Positions 11,001 to 21,600 of a DNA stretch of 64,000 bases are shown here, one piece after another. Position numbers and translations under genes: made by a program. Position 1 is the first letter of the stretch. Each line of letters starts with the position of its first letter. Source of the stretch: Leptoclinus maculatus (taxonomy: Eukaryota > Chordata > Actinopteri > Perciformes > Stichaeidae). Location: assembly GCA_032191485.1 (NCBI GenBank), contig JAVDOI010000198.1:62001-126000 (forward strand), written 5' to 3'. The notes under the pieces were generated by a model. That model worked only from the letters and a program-made list of their open reading frames with translations, searched no databases and was not told where the DNA came from.

Positions 11001-12811
11001 GTATCCACTGACGCATCAGGCCACACCCGATTGCCAGCCAGGTCATTTCCTAATATGACCTGTACTCCACCCATAGGCAATGAAGGGCGCACTCCCATGA
11101 TCACATCACCTTGGACCAGATTTGATACTAGCGTCAAATTATGCTGTGGTGCAGAAAAGACAGTCAATCCCATCCCTCGGACCGCAACACTGGAACCGGC
11201 ATCTGTTTCAAGAGAGAAATTCAACGCAGATTCCAAAATAAACGATTCCAGAGCCCCAGAATCTCTTAATATTTTTACAGGTACTTTTATGTCACTTCCT
11301 ACAAGTGAAACATAACCATCGGACACGAATGCAGCATAACCAGGGTCAATCTCCTGCTGAGCTGCGGAAACTGGCTGTTCTTGACCTAAAACTGGAACTT
11401 CAATCACTGACTCTGACGAAGAAGGTTTCGTGTGTGCCCGCACGGCAGCAATGACACGGTCTCTTTCTTCAGCCCGCAAAGACACAGCAGCCGCAGATGG
11501 TTTTGCTGGTAAAAACCCAGGCTTTTTTTTTAACATTGGACACTCATTTCGCCAGTGACCCTTGCCAAAACAATAATTACAGACGCGATTGGGGTCCATC
11601 CTTCCCTGTAAACCCCGGTCTGCCTTAACTGAACTGGTCCCTTCTGACCAAAACCTACTGGGGTTAGCCCCCACATTCCTCTCTCGGAAGCCAAAATCTC
11701 CACGACCACGGTTCTCACCGAAAAACCCTTTATGAGTCAGGACAAACTCGTCTGCCAATCTAGCAGCCTCTGTAACCTTGCTTACCTTCCTTTCCTGAAT
11801 GTAGGTAACAACACGGTCAGGCAAAGCATTTTTGAACTGTTCAAGCAAGATTAATTCCTCAAGGTCCTCCATAGTAGTAACCTGTGAAGCCGCACACCAG
11901 CGATTAAAGTTACTGGTTAAATCACGAGCAAACTCCATATGGGACTGCTTTTCTTTTCTGAGTAACCTGAACCGCTGTCGATACGCTTCCGGTACCAACT
12001 CATATATCCTAAGTACAGCAGCTTTAACCAACTGGTAGCTACCACTATCAGTAACACTCAAGGCTGAAAAAGCCTCCTGGGCCTTGCCAGTGAGCACACA
12101 CTGAAGCAAAAGAGTACGCTCAGCATCCGACCATTTTCGTGCCTCTGCTAAACGTTCAAACAAAACAAAGAAAATGTCAGGGTCCCTTTCATTAAACTTT
12201 GGAACCAACCGTAAGTTAACAGCAACATCAAATGAGGGAAAAGCAGGAACAGGTAGTGCCGACTCTCCTACCTGGTGTGGATCAGACTGAAGCTTTCCTT
12301 CACTCATAAGCTCCAGCTTATATCGCTCCAACTCTAACTGTTGTCTTGCCTGAACATGGGCTAGTTCAGCTTCCCGAAGATGTGCATCTTGTCTTAACTT
12401 TTCTAACTCCACAGTATTTTTATGTTTCTCTTGCATTTGTAGTAAGATAAGTTCTTTTTGTTGCTCAAATGTCAAACCAACTCCAAGTCCAGTCAAAACA
12501 GGAGCCATTTTGGAAACTTTGACTGACTCACTCACACTGGGGGAAGCTACCTCTGAAAATGTATCAGTTTCTACAGGTGCCTTTTCAATCCCCACTATGA
12601 CAGGCAACACTTTTTCCTCCAACAAGTGATCCTTTAATGTGGCCAACAATTTTTCTTTATTCAACTTTTTAGGAAGTTCAACACTGTAATGGTCCGCTAA
12701 TGTCAAGAGCTGATCCTTTGTGTAAGAATTTAACAAATCCTCATTTGGAGACTGAACAAAGTCTTCAATGGAAGTCATTTTTTTCAGTTCGGATTTAAAT
12801 AAGGAACCCAA
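8018..12811 (-). CDS. gag-pol polyprotein of Gmr1-type retrotransposon
   Basis: A single 1597-residue ORF. In order: an N-terminal SAP-like helical stretch (about 28-66) and a Gln/Glu-rich coiled coil (about 110-175). Then comes a capsid region resembling the SCAN domain (about 200-355) and a CCHC zinc knuckle, CNYCFGKGHWRNEC (about 409-422). The aspartic protease has the motif LRDSGAL (near 517). The integrase has its HHCC zinc finger (about 730-775) and catalytic D, D and E in IIDCVGPL, QSDQGSNF and QGALERF (about 799, 862 and 897). The reverse transcriptase has the YLDD box near 1328, and RNase H has LYADAS and YTDHNP (about 1474 and 1541). Gag and pol are in one frame, so no frameshift or stop suppression is needed. 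No env gene follows. All catalytic motifs are intact, so the element may be autonomous. The start at 12811 is the first Met of the ORF; MTSIEDF a few residues on is an alternative. Confidence 0.95.
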   Translation of the reverse strand: MGSLFKSELKKMTSIEDFVQSPNEDLLNSYTKDQLLTLADHYSVELPKKLNKEKLLATLKDHLLEEKVLPVIVGIEKAPVETDTFSEVASPSVSESVKVSKMAPVLTGLGVGLTFEQQKELILLQMQEKHKNTVELEKLRQDAHLREAELAHVQARQQLELERYKLELMSEGKLQSDPHQVGESALPVPAFPSFDVAVNLRLVPKFNERDPDIFFVLFERLAEARKWSDAERTLLLQCVLTGKAQEAFSALSVTDSGSYQLVKAAVLRIYELVPEAYRQRFRLLRKEKQSHMEFARDLTSNFNRWCAASQVTTMEDLEELILLEQFKNALPDRVVTYIQERKVSKVTEAARLADEFVLTHKGFFGENRGRGDFGFRERNVGANPSRFWSEGTSSVKADRGLQGRMDPNRVCNYCFGKGHWRNECPMLKKKPGFLPAKPSAAAVSLRAEERDRVIAAVRAHTKPSSSESVIEVPVLGQEQPVSAAQQEIDPGYAAFVSDGYVSLVGSDIKVPVKILRDSGALESFILESALNFSLETDAGSSVAVRGMGLTVFSAPQHNLTLVSNLVQGDVIMGVRPSLPMGGVQVILGNDLAGNRVWPDASVDTLVSQPESSKTPSAVHPTCAVTRAMSRARGDSGSEHSDKKRMSVFPVPAFPLPVSCSDLLKEQKHDPTLQALYNRVLQDDEVESSAHGYFLQDGLLVRKWVPQGEGFMGEETVQIVLPSSVRLGVLQTAHDGVAGHLGVRKTYDRVKRHFYWPLLKRDISAFIKTCHVCQLTGKPNKTIKPAPLYPIPVAEQPFEHLIIDCVGPLPRSKAGSNFLFTVMCQATRYPAAYPLRNITTKSVVKALTQFMSIFGIPKIIQSDQGSNFSSKLFAEVLKQLNVKHSQSSAYHPQSQGALERFHQTMKSLLRAYCTELDRDWEEGLPWLMLAAREVSQESLGFSPNDLVFGHTVQGPLASLHRDWQAGEAPKNLIDHVNGFKQRLYQANKMAKENLQAVQRKMKSLYDRRAEHREFSTGDQVLALLPLVGSPFQAKFSGPYTVTRKVSDLNYLIATPNRKKSVQLCHINLLKPYYARSLVPGPGSGFASVAAVVPVGHSSPPLDLTEEYEEEGYTPDDVILKGRLENSESLANLEVMLKHLPEPKRTELVDLIEGYPCLFADTPSRTHLMEHDIDVGDAQPIKQHFYRMSPDKREHLEAEVKYMLENDIAEPCSSSWSSPCLLVKKPDGTFRPCTDLRKVNQVTKPDSFPLPRMEDCVDQVGSAKFVSKFDLLKGYWQVPLTPRAREIASFVTSSGLYSYTVMPFGLRNAPATFQRLMNKVVFGLVGCAVYLDDVVIYSDTWETHLQRIRALFDRLAWACLTINLAKCEFAKATVTYLGKVVGQGQVRPVRAKVLAVDQFPVPTTRKDLSRFLGMIGYYRGFCRNFSTVVSPLTSLLSPKVKFEWSLTCQKAFETAKLLLCSAPVLAAPQLDQPFSLYADASKVGAGAVLMQDNGSGADCPVSFFSKKFNSHQLNYSIIEKEALALIWALKHFEVYVGGGVRPLVVYTDHNPLTFLHSLQNPNQRLMRWCLFLQPYHLDVRHVKGTENTVADALSRAVTV

Positions 12812-13194
12812 TTCCTCTGACTAACTGCCTAACTAGGGATGAGTAACTCATCCCTAGTCTTCATGCAGGTTAGTGGCAGGATGAATTAAGCACAAAACCC
12901 AGTAACCCGGTTAACCTTCAGCAAGCTGAAAATCACCTAGACAGTCATGGAAGTGCCCCCGAGCTATTGCTCTAACCACGTACTGCACCAAAACAACAAA
13001 CAAAAAAAAGAAAAGGGTCAATGAGAGACGGCCAGTGCCCCTCATTGCTTATGCCTATCAGGAAAAGGGTTCCGACTGACTCACCAGCCTGTACTACTAA
13101 CGGCAGGTTAGAACTCTCAATTTCAAAAATCTGTGTGGAAAACTCCCTTTAACAAAGTTACATTTAAGAATTTTCTAGTACCAACCTTTCCAAG
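12812..13194 (-). other. 5' leader of the retrotransposon
   Basis: About 380 bases between the primer-binding site and the gag start, with no long ORF. It contains a short A-rich run and ATG-poor sequence, as expected for a genomic RNA leader and packaging region. Confidence 0.6.
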
Positions 13195-13212
13195 ATCCCG
13201 GACGAGCCCCCA
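13195..13212 (-). other. primer-binding site, tRNA-Pro type
   Basis: On the minus strand, TGGGGGCTCGTCCGGGAT begins two bases inside the 5' LTR edge. It is complementary to the 3' end of tRNA-Pro, the same 18-base primer site known from many gammaretroviruses. This identification comes from recalling the motif, not from a search. Confidence 0.85.
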
Positions 13213-13214
13213 TT

Positions 13215-13503
13215 TGTTACCACCTGGCTCAAGGCCGGCAACAAAAAGGGAGGCCACACAGAGATCTAAACCAACAACCGTTTATTTAGCTACACAACTG
13301 CCATATAATGCACAACTGATGAGGCTGGTGCAGCAGACCCTGCTGTGAGAGAGAGAGAGAGACTCCCAGAAGGCCCGTCTTTTAAGCCTTCCTGGAGGCT
13401 CCAATCAGCTGGGCTGATTGGTGCAGGTGAGTGTCCCAGCTCCTCCCACCAGGAAACTAGCGGCGAGCAGGCCCACAGCCTGGTAAGGGGGAGGGTCGTC
13501 ACA
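13215..13503 (-). repeat. 5' LTR of the Gmr1-type element
   Basis: 289 bp, identical to 7566-7854 in my comparison. It sits upstream of gag on the minus strand and so should contain the element's promoter. It is followed by the duplicated target bases TGTG at 13504. Confidence 0.93.
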
Positions 13504-13613
13504 TGTGCTAAATCCATTGCAGTCTTAAGTACCAGTTAAGCCCCAACCATGTACTCTGTACATTAGACAGTGCAAGACTCCCTTTAGACTCTCATATTTC
13601 TTTGTGTCTCCAG

Positions 13614-15243
13614 AGCTGAAGGAGCCCGTGGGACAGATCATGTGCACCGACAAGGGCATACTTGCGGTGGAGCAAAACAAGGTTCTGGTTCCCCCCCACC
13701 TGGAGCAAGACCTTCGCCTGGGGCTACGCCGACCTCAGCTGCCGTCTGGCTAACTACGAATCTGACACGGTAACAGTTATTAAAACGGAAACGCATATAT
13801 AGTATTTTTGTTACTTGTAATTAAACAGTCTAGACTTTAAGAGAGACTAAAACATGGACTCCTGTAGGTTTCCTTCATTATTTCACCTTGAAGTTGAGAA
13901 GTGAATGTGAGAAATGATTAAAGACGATGTTTCCCCCTGCTGGTCTTGAATAAAAATGCACTTGCAGTTTTCAAATCAGGGAATGGTTGTTGAATATGTG
14001 ATACAGTGACATGTCCCAAAACAAACTGCTTATATTTGATTTAAGTATTTGCATAATAAACTCACTATGAAAATGTAAAACAAAGTTTTTGTTGGCGTCA
14101 CAGAGGGCGGCGAGAATCACAACGGCGATGAGGACAGCAGCGAGTCGGACGGAGACGAGCCCAGTCTGAGTCAGGAGCCCAAAGCTCCACGCAACCCGTG
14201 GACGGGTGGAGGCAGCCAACCGGGCAGCGCCGTCCACAGACCCAGAGGTACGCAAGCAAGCGCTCCTCTTACCAGCACGGACGGTCTGTGGTTGAGCTGA
14301 GTGCACTGCTCGCACTAAATACACCGAGCAGAAGTGGGGAGAGCAGCAAATAATACGCAGAAACCACTTCAAAACACTGACGCGGATACATTGAACTCGT
14401 CATGCTTTTGAATCTCCGCTGAATTCATCCGACATTATACAAAGTTTCACATAAACAATCATTTATTTGCTTTGTTGTTTACCATGTAAAGTGCCTTTGA
14501 GTACCTTTAAAGCACCATATGTTAATATTACATCACTTTCTGTTCATTTGAATGTGTCTTGTACATAGAAATAGAATAGGAGTAAAACAGACATTGATTC
14601 CGTTGTAATATCACTAATACAAAAGACATTTTTTTATTGTTGTCAGTAGTTACGGTGACAACACACGCCCGTAACGCTCCGGAGGCAGATGTCTGTCTAG
14701 TTATTTACCACATATTTTGTTTACTGAACCTCAACCCACGCCAACGTTCCCTTTCAGGTCCCTCAGCACGAACCGGAGCTTCGTGGTCGATGGACAGCAG
14801 CTCTGACGACTCCCACCGCTGGTCGGACGGCTTCGTGTTCGTCAACTACTCCGAGGGGCAAACTAAGGTCCCTCACACCACCGCCACCACCCTCACCCGG
14901 CTCACCCAGGCCAGAGCTCGGTGCCACAGCCCTCCACCATGGACGCACGGACGTACAACCAGCTCAGGGCCGGTGGGTGTCCAGTGATTGAACATGTTGT
15001 TGTTGTTGTTGTTTAGCTAAGTCAGTGAAGGAACGAGGGTTCTCCTCTGATCAGAGAAGAAAACAAAAACTTAAAAAGTAGGCTGATCACAGTGTTGACG
15101 TGTTTTATTTCTGTGGGTCCACAGGCTACAGATGGGAGCGCCAGCTGGTCTTCCGGAGCAAACTCACCGTGCACACGGCGTTCGATCGCAAGGACAACGC
15201 TCAACCGGCCGAGATCACGTCGAATGAAGGAAAGAATAAATAA
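13614..15243 (+). pseudogene. wdfy3: wdfy3 fragment, distal exons with WD40 and FYVE parts missing
   Basis: Exons at 13614-13769 (ELKEPVGQIMCTDKGILAVE), 14104-14247 (DEDSSESDGDEPSLSQEPK), 14758-14972 (SSSDDSHRWSD, GFVFVNYSEGQTK, then MDARTYNQLRA in another frame) and 15125-15219 (YRWERQLVFRSKL, HTAFDRKDNAQPAEIT) match the C-terminal part of WDFY3. The exons that normally encode most WD40 repeats between the first two are absent, and the last exon with the FYVE finger is missing. The first exon has seven Cs at 13691-13697 where six keep the frame. The third exon changes frame midway. After 15219 the frame runs into unrelated sequence and stops at 15243. This is a dead, rearranged fragment unless the sequence has errors. 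Confidence 0.88.
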
Positions 15244-15486
15244 ATGTATGAATACAGGACTAAATAAATAAATGTATAAATACAGAAATGAATACAAAAC
15301 TGAATAAATAAATGCTGAAATAAGTGTTTTTGTCTTTCACATTTTGTCTTTTTTGTGACATACACAGATGTTGATGAGTTTATTAATTAATGCTAATTAG
15401 GCTATTAGTTAAAGATTAGTAAGGCTGCTTGATGCAAATGTTTTGCAGCAAAAAAATATATTTTACTCTTTGTCTTTACAGGTCAA

Positions 15487-16009
15487 ATGCACAAACATTT
15501 TATTTTCCCTGGGAGAATGACGGTTCCGTTCGGTAAGGGACCACTTGGATTTCTCCGTCAGGATCCGACTGATGCTGCCAAAGTTCTCAAAGACAACCAG
15601 TCTCTACAGGACACCTGTGAAGGAGGAGCTGGTCAGACAGAATGCTCTGACTGTGGTCCGCCAGAGAGGAGGGGATGCTTCAGATAAAACTGAGGTGACT
15701 GGAGACTACATCCTGCAGTTTGGGAAGTACAAGGGGAAGTCCTTCCGCTGGCTCCTGGAGAATGACATTGGGTACACCATCTACCTCATCAGGAACCAGC
15801 AAAAGGAGGAGGCTGCAGGAGTGTTCATGGCAGCGGGGCACAGCAAGGACAGCCTGCTGTCATTTGTTAACTATTCCCTCAGCTTTCAAGAAGTCCAGTC
15901 TCTTCTCAGCTATGAGGAACAAAAGCCAGTTGTAGCAGCAGCAGCAGCAGGTTGGTTTTGGCTCTCGTGCCAACAACACCTGGCGAGAGATTTAGCACAG
16001 CAGGGGTGA
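15487..16009 (+). pseudogene. teleost multicopy ORF with exonuclease-X-C-like motif
   Basis: Two overlapping frames together read as one protein. The first part is at 15520-15595 (MTVPFGKGPLGFLRQDPTDA) and the second at about 15595-16009 (TPVKEELVRQNALTVV, QFGKYKGKSFRWLLENDIGY, LLSFVNYSLSFQEVQSLLSY). A frameshift near 15595 separates them. The FGKYKGKSFRWLLENDxGY block resembles the small C-terminal module seen in exodeoxyribonuclease X-like proteins, and fish genomes carry many copies of related uncharacterised genes. It ends in a poly-Ala (GCA) run. It lies directly before the second copy of the duplicated block and may belong to a mobile element. The function is unknown. Confidence 0.5.
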
Positions 16010-16796
16010 TGGCTATGCATCTTACAATCATAGCACAATAGATAATACGTTTCCACAGCAATTTTTACTTTGATAAAGTGAAGCAGTTCCATACAAGATT
16101 TCATGCAGAGTCAAGCCAAATTCTCATTTTGGATGCAGCTGTACCATCTGTTCCATTGTACTTTTATATACTATATAACTATATATTTCACTTGTTTTAT
16201 CACTAAGCATGTTCAATCTATCATATGACAGCTGTTTGGCATAATTTTGAGCCATTTTGAGCTCTCTGGGGTGCTCATATGCAATTTTCTTCCACTTTCA
16301 CAGATTTCATCTGAACTTTACAGAGCCTTCTGATTGGCGGATTTTCGCATGTGACACAGCAATAGATGCGGAAATGAACAGAGAGTGTAATGATACGTTC
16401 TTTGACCATCTTCTCATATATTGACTGAAAACGTCCATTTTAACACAGAAAGAGAGAGAATGACCTGGAGAGCATATGCTTCGAACAGATTACCGTCAAT
16501 TTCCAGCGTTTTTGCCCAGAAAAGCACCTCAAGGTGTGATACGGTTCACAATTTTCTCAGTTTGGCTGTGTGGTTGTCTATAGTTGTGTTTTGGAGTGTG
16601 TAAAAAATGACTTAGATGGTAGTGTTGCTCAGATGTTGCTGTTTAATCTGGTATATAGCATTTATTTGATTTTTTTTGCTCTCGATATGTACGTTTCGGC
16701 GGTATATGCGACAACCTCTGAGCCCGAGAGCACCCAACTTTAGTGCTAAAGATGCAGTTTTTGACATGAGCGTGCGCACACACACACACACACACA

Positions 16797-16842
<46 letters not shown>

Positions 16843-18678
16843 AAAAAAAGGAATTTGTGTTCCAACCTTTGTCCCTAGACCAGCGGCTACAAGGCCATTG
16901 TATCTAGGTATCCCTCTAGACCTGATCCAGGTCGTCTCTTGCTTGGCCTGCTATGCCAGCAGTGCTAAGGAGACTCATACCCTCATTATCATTATCACCA
17001 TTGTATCCCTCTAGACCTGATCCAGGTCGTCTCTTGCTTGGCCTGCTATGCCAGCAGTGCTAAGGAGACTCATACCCTCATTATCAACCCCTATGTATGA
17101 CAGCGGATGGACCACACAAACCAAATATAACTAGGAAGTCCAGAGCTATTTATAGTATTACAGTGACAAACCCTTTTAACTGAGGGTGCCAGTTATTTTT
17201 CTTTGGCTATTTTCATGTCTAACTACATCTCTGGCTCAATTTAACTTCACAGAGACTTTTTTCACATTTTAAATTGCTTTAATTTTGAAGTTATGGGCTT
17301 TATTAATGTGGCTGAGGCTGCCCCTTGGAATTGTGGGTAATTACCAACAGCTAACGTTAGCTTAATTGCTACTTTAGCTAATGTTTACAATAGCTAGCTT
17401 AGTTGTGTAGTAGCATAATGTGAAGGTGATATGTATTTTAGTGGCCTGCAATGTTAACACAGCTTATGAATAGGGTATTTTATTTCATTCTTTCATTCAT
17501 ATTAGGCAGTCACATTATAGTGAGTTTATTATTTGAATGTTAATTATGTCATGAAACTGATTGAAGCAATAAGTGTGGCGATTTATTCATATTTTTGAAT
17601 CGCTCTACATATTTTTGACAAACATGTTTTAGTTTGATGCATGTTCCAGCTGACCATTTGGTCACGATTGAGAGAGAAATGCCATCTGTTAAATAAAATA
17701 CATTTAATATATATATATATATAAATGTATAATCTATCTTTGGCCACCAGCAGCGCTGTGGCGCCGTTTTGCGAATGACAGACTTTCTCCGGTGTTAGTC
17801 AGTCAGTCGGTCTCAGCCTTACGTGAAACGGTAAGTCATTAAGATGAATAACAATGAATTCAAATGTCATGATAATTAGTCTGGGCTGTCTGACATTCAC
17901 TTAAAAGCTATGAAGATGAAGTCAGTTGTGTTTCTTTTGTGTTATTGTGTCGAAGTCGGACTTCTGTATGAGTTTGTTATGCTAACATGCTAACGTGTTG
18001 TAATCTGGAGCCGTTAACGGTTCATACCGGTTAATTCATGTCCGACTTTGATGCGTTTTTGTGACCAAAAGTATCATAAGTTAACACGAGCGTGCATTCA
18101 AATAAAATGAGTTATCGCTTACTACTGTAGGTCAGTGAATATAGAGGCTGACCAGCGGCCAGTTAAGGTGAACTAGAGATACTCTGTTACTTTACGGACA
18201 CGTAACGAAAGAACAACAAGATATGACCGGGACCCGGTGCTTCATTTGAATCACGTTAACGTTAAATAAACACGCACGTCTCCGTTGGTTTTATGTGCAT
18301 TTGCATGTGAACGTGTTCTACATGAACACCAAGTTACTGGTGCTACAGATGAGGCTGTTGGATTGGATCTCGCATTATGTGAAGTTCACATTATCAGAAT
18401 GAACATCCTTGTATCAAACTAACCATAAGTGACATGTCTTATGTCTTTTGCATGGAAGTGGTTGCATATCATCCCAGATCGTTCTGCTTTGAAGTCAATA
18501 TGATGTCCCTTAGTTACAGCTACAAATGATGGGGTAGCTTTCATGCATTTATTTGGTCATTTGCATTTCATACACAGTCAAACCTTCTTGAATATTATTA
18601 TTATTAATAAGACTATATAATGGCATGAATCTGGAGATGCGTATAATGATTTAGGGGTTGTGATTCATTATGATTCAG

Positions 18679-20015
18679 TAAGGAGTACTACGTGCGGTTG
18701 CTGTCTGGAAACCCTGGCATGTACCAGCACTCTGTGGAGCACAACACCAAGGGAGAGACCACACAGCATGAGCCCGAGCACGGAGAGGACACCATCGCAA
18801 GAGTCAAAGGTCCAGACGCAACACCAGGGAACACTTTGTTCTTACTCAGAAAGGTTCTTGGTTTAGTATTCTATCTTCTTGGTGTACTGTGTCTAACACT
18901 CCGCTGTGCTCTCCAGGCCTGGTGAAGGCTCCTCTGAAGAGGTCTCGGTCCACAGCGGACGAGGACAGTCGGGAGCAGCTGCTGGAGTCGGGAGGCCCCG
19001 AGGAGGAGCAGAGGACGGACAACACGTCTCTGCTGCGCCTCCCGGAGGAGGGAGAGAAGGTCAGCGAGTCCGGACTGCTCCAGTTTTAGAACGGCTCAGG
19101 GCTCAAATCAGTCTCCAGTGTTACATACAGTACCTTTCTTTAAGTTATTATTGTGTATAATATTGTGTCACCCTCAGGTGTTAAACTGAGTCTAAACATG
19201 GTGTCTACGGGGGCCTGAAATGAGGATTCAATGAGCTTATAAGTCAATTCATAATAATAGTAATGATGGACATGTTTATAATCAATTCATTGTCATTCAT
19301 CAGATGAAAACATAAAACTTCTTATGATTACAATGGTGTGAGGAAATAAACCCTTTTTGTTGACACGAGTGCTTTCTAGGTGAAACGTAATGTCGAACTG
19401 AGTCGACAGTTGATAAAGTCCTCGCTCTCTGTCGTCCGTGTCCAGTTTGCATGAGGCCATCATCCCCAGAGGAGCGAGACAAGGACAGAGTCAGCTGAAG
19501 AGAACCTGCAGCATCTTCGCCTACGAGGACATCAAGGAAGTGCACAAGAGACGCTACCTGCTGCAGGTCAGCATGCACATATAGAACCAATACACACAAT
19601 ACACATCTTTGAGTTAGACATTCACAAGACATTTATATTGAGTAGCTTTCATGGTCATTTTTCAACATGGACACTATTTTCCCATGTTTTTGTGTCTTAG
19701 TGACTAAAAGGTATACAACAGTTACTGACATTGGTCCGGTATTGAGGGAGAACGCTGCAGACGGCAGCAGCTAAACAAATGTGTTGTTCTCATTAGTCAC
19801 TTAGACACAAAAACATTAAAAGTAGAGTCCAGGTTGAAAGATACCAAAGTTACCTCTTGCTTTTCTTAGTGCTTAACTCACCACCTTGTTTTTTGATCAT
19901 TAAATGTCGTGTATGTCATCGTCTTTCAGCCCATGGCGGTGGAAGTCTTCTCAGCAGATGGGAGGAACTACTTGTTGGCCTTCCAGAAAGGCGTCCGCAA
20001 CAAAGTTTACCAAAG
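18679..20015 (+). pseudogene. wdfy3: wdfy3 fragment, four exons, copy B
   Basis: Same four exons as copy A, shifted by 16203 bases: about 18679/18683-18809, 18917-19059, 19446-19566 and 19930-20015. They share the same missing PH-domain exon. No later wdfy3 exons follow in this copy; the sequence runs through the LINE into sspo. The last wdfy3 exon ends with two bases of a codon, while the first sspo exon needs one, so a direct splice would be out of frame. Confidence 0.85.
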
Positions 20016-20252
20016 GTACTGAATACAAACAGAAACACGGCGGTTGGACTGCTGCTCCATTTCAGCAGTCTAATGAAGTCCAAATGTATTGAAACTAAAT
20101 GAATCAAAACAAGTTCATTTAATAGAAAAAGACTGAATTCTTTTAGCTTTGTTCAAGGATTTTTCTTTACATTTGGTACTGCCCTAGAGAGAAGATTACA
20201 AAGCTCTCATAAAGCATCATGTCACTACAATAACAGACCAGTATTGTCATAT

Positions 20253-21463
20253 GTATCAAGTTACACTGGTTTATATGCAGCGTAAAGAAAGTCAGATGGT
20301 GATCATCATTCTTGTGAAGATCTGGACTTCAGGGGACAAGCGGGGAGGGTTCGGTGGGGTGTCTTTCAAAACAACATCTATCAATGCATGGACAGATGAC
20401 AGCATAGAAACACTGAAAGGTTGCTTTCTATGTACAGACTGGGACACCTTCTCTGGAGAGCCAAACCTGGACAATGCCACAGAAGTTACCACAAGTTACA
20501 TAACATTTTGTGTTGACACTGATTCCAAAAAGGACAATAAAAGTCTACCCTAACAACAAACCTTACATCACAAAGGAGGTGAAGGACTGTATTAACAGAA
20601 ACAAGCAGGCATTTAAGACCAACGACCACCGACAACTAAAAACTGTACAAAAGGAGTTGAACCAGAGGCTGAAAGAAGCTCGGGAACACCATAGGGAGGC
20701 AATAGAGGAAAACCTCCAGGCTATGAACTCTAAAAAACTATGAACTCCATGAAAACAGCCACCAACATGAAACCCACAAAAAAATCCTTATATGCTGTAG
20801 ATGAACTGGCTAAAGCAAATGAGCTGAATGCTTTTTACAAGCGGTTTGACAATTATGACTTCTCAGCTGAGTGTGACATGGTGCTTGATAGTATTGCTAT
20901 TGATGATGTTGACAGGCTAGAGATTGACCATGAATCCGTCAACAAGGTCCTTAAGCAAATCAATGTCAACAAGGCCACAGGTCCAGATGGTATCTCTGCT
21001 TTTCTATTAAAAACATGTGCAGATGAATTGACACCTGCCTGGTGCCCCATTTTCCAGAGGTCCCTAGATTCTCACACTGTACCAACACGATGGAAAAAGG
21101 CAATCATCATACCCGTCCCTAAGAAACCCTGTCCACAGGAGAATAATGATTTTAGACCTATTGCTCCAACCTCTGTTGTGATGAAGTGTATGGAGAAGCT
21201 CATGGTGAGCAAACTACGGCTGGATGTAGGCCCACAGCTAGATCCCTACCAGTTTGCATACACACAGCAGAGAGGCACTGATGATGCAACCAACAGTATA
21301 GTGCATCTAGTGACTAAACACCTGGAGAATCCGAGGGCCTATGCTAGACTGTTTGTAGATTTCAGTTCAGCCTTTAACACCCTACAGCCTCATGTTCTCC
21401 TGAAAACACTGCAGCTGATGAATGTCAACCCCTTCACTATTACGTGGTACTGTCACGGGGCAT
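20253..21463 (+). mobile_element. LINE fragment, truncated reverse transcriptase, copy B
   Basis: Duplicate of the fragment at 4050-5260, with frames at 20510-20743 and 20740-21579. It differs by one base that restores the Cys usually found after VVMK (T at 21189). It again sits between the wdfy3 and sspo exon blocks, so the LINE was present before the duplication. Confidence 0.85.
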
Positions 21464-21600
21464 GGTGGAGGACTCAAATGCAGACCAGGCAGAGTAGCGT
21501 TAAGCAGGTTTTGATTGAACAGAATAGGATTAATGTGTTTGAAGTGTTCAGTTTGCCAGACTCTGTTGGATGGTGTTAACATGTGTATCATATTCTGCAG

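Larger units (their letters stand above)
7566..13503 (-). mobile_element. complete Gmr1-type Ty3/gypsy LTR retrotransposon
   Basis: A 5.9-kb element lies antisense in a wdfy3 intron. It has two 289-bp LTRs (7566-7854 and 13215-13503) that appear identical, starting TGTGACGACC and ending TAACA on the minus strand. A 4-bp target duplication TGTG flanks it (7562-7565 and 13504-13507). A primer-binding site, a purine tract and one uninterrupted gag-pol ORF are present. The pol order is protease, integrase, reverse transcriptase, RNase H. This is the arrangement of the Gmr1 group of deuterostome gypsy elements, not the usual gypsy order. Identical LTRs and an open ORF point to a very recent insertion. 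Confidence 0.93.
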
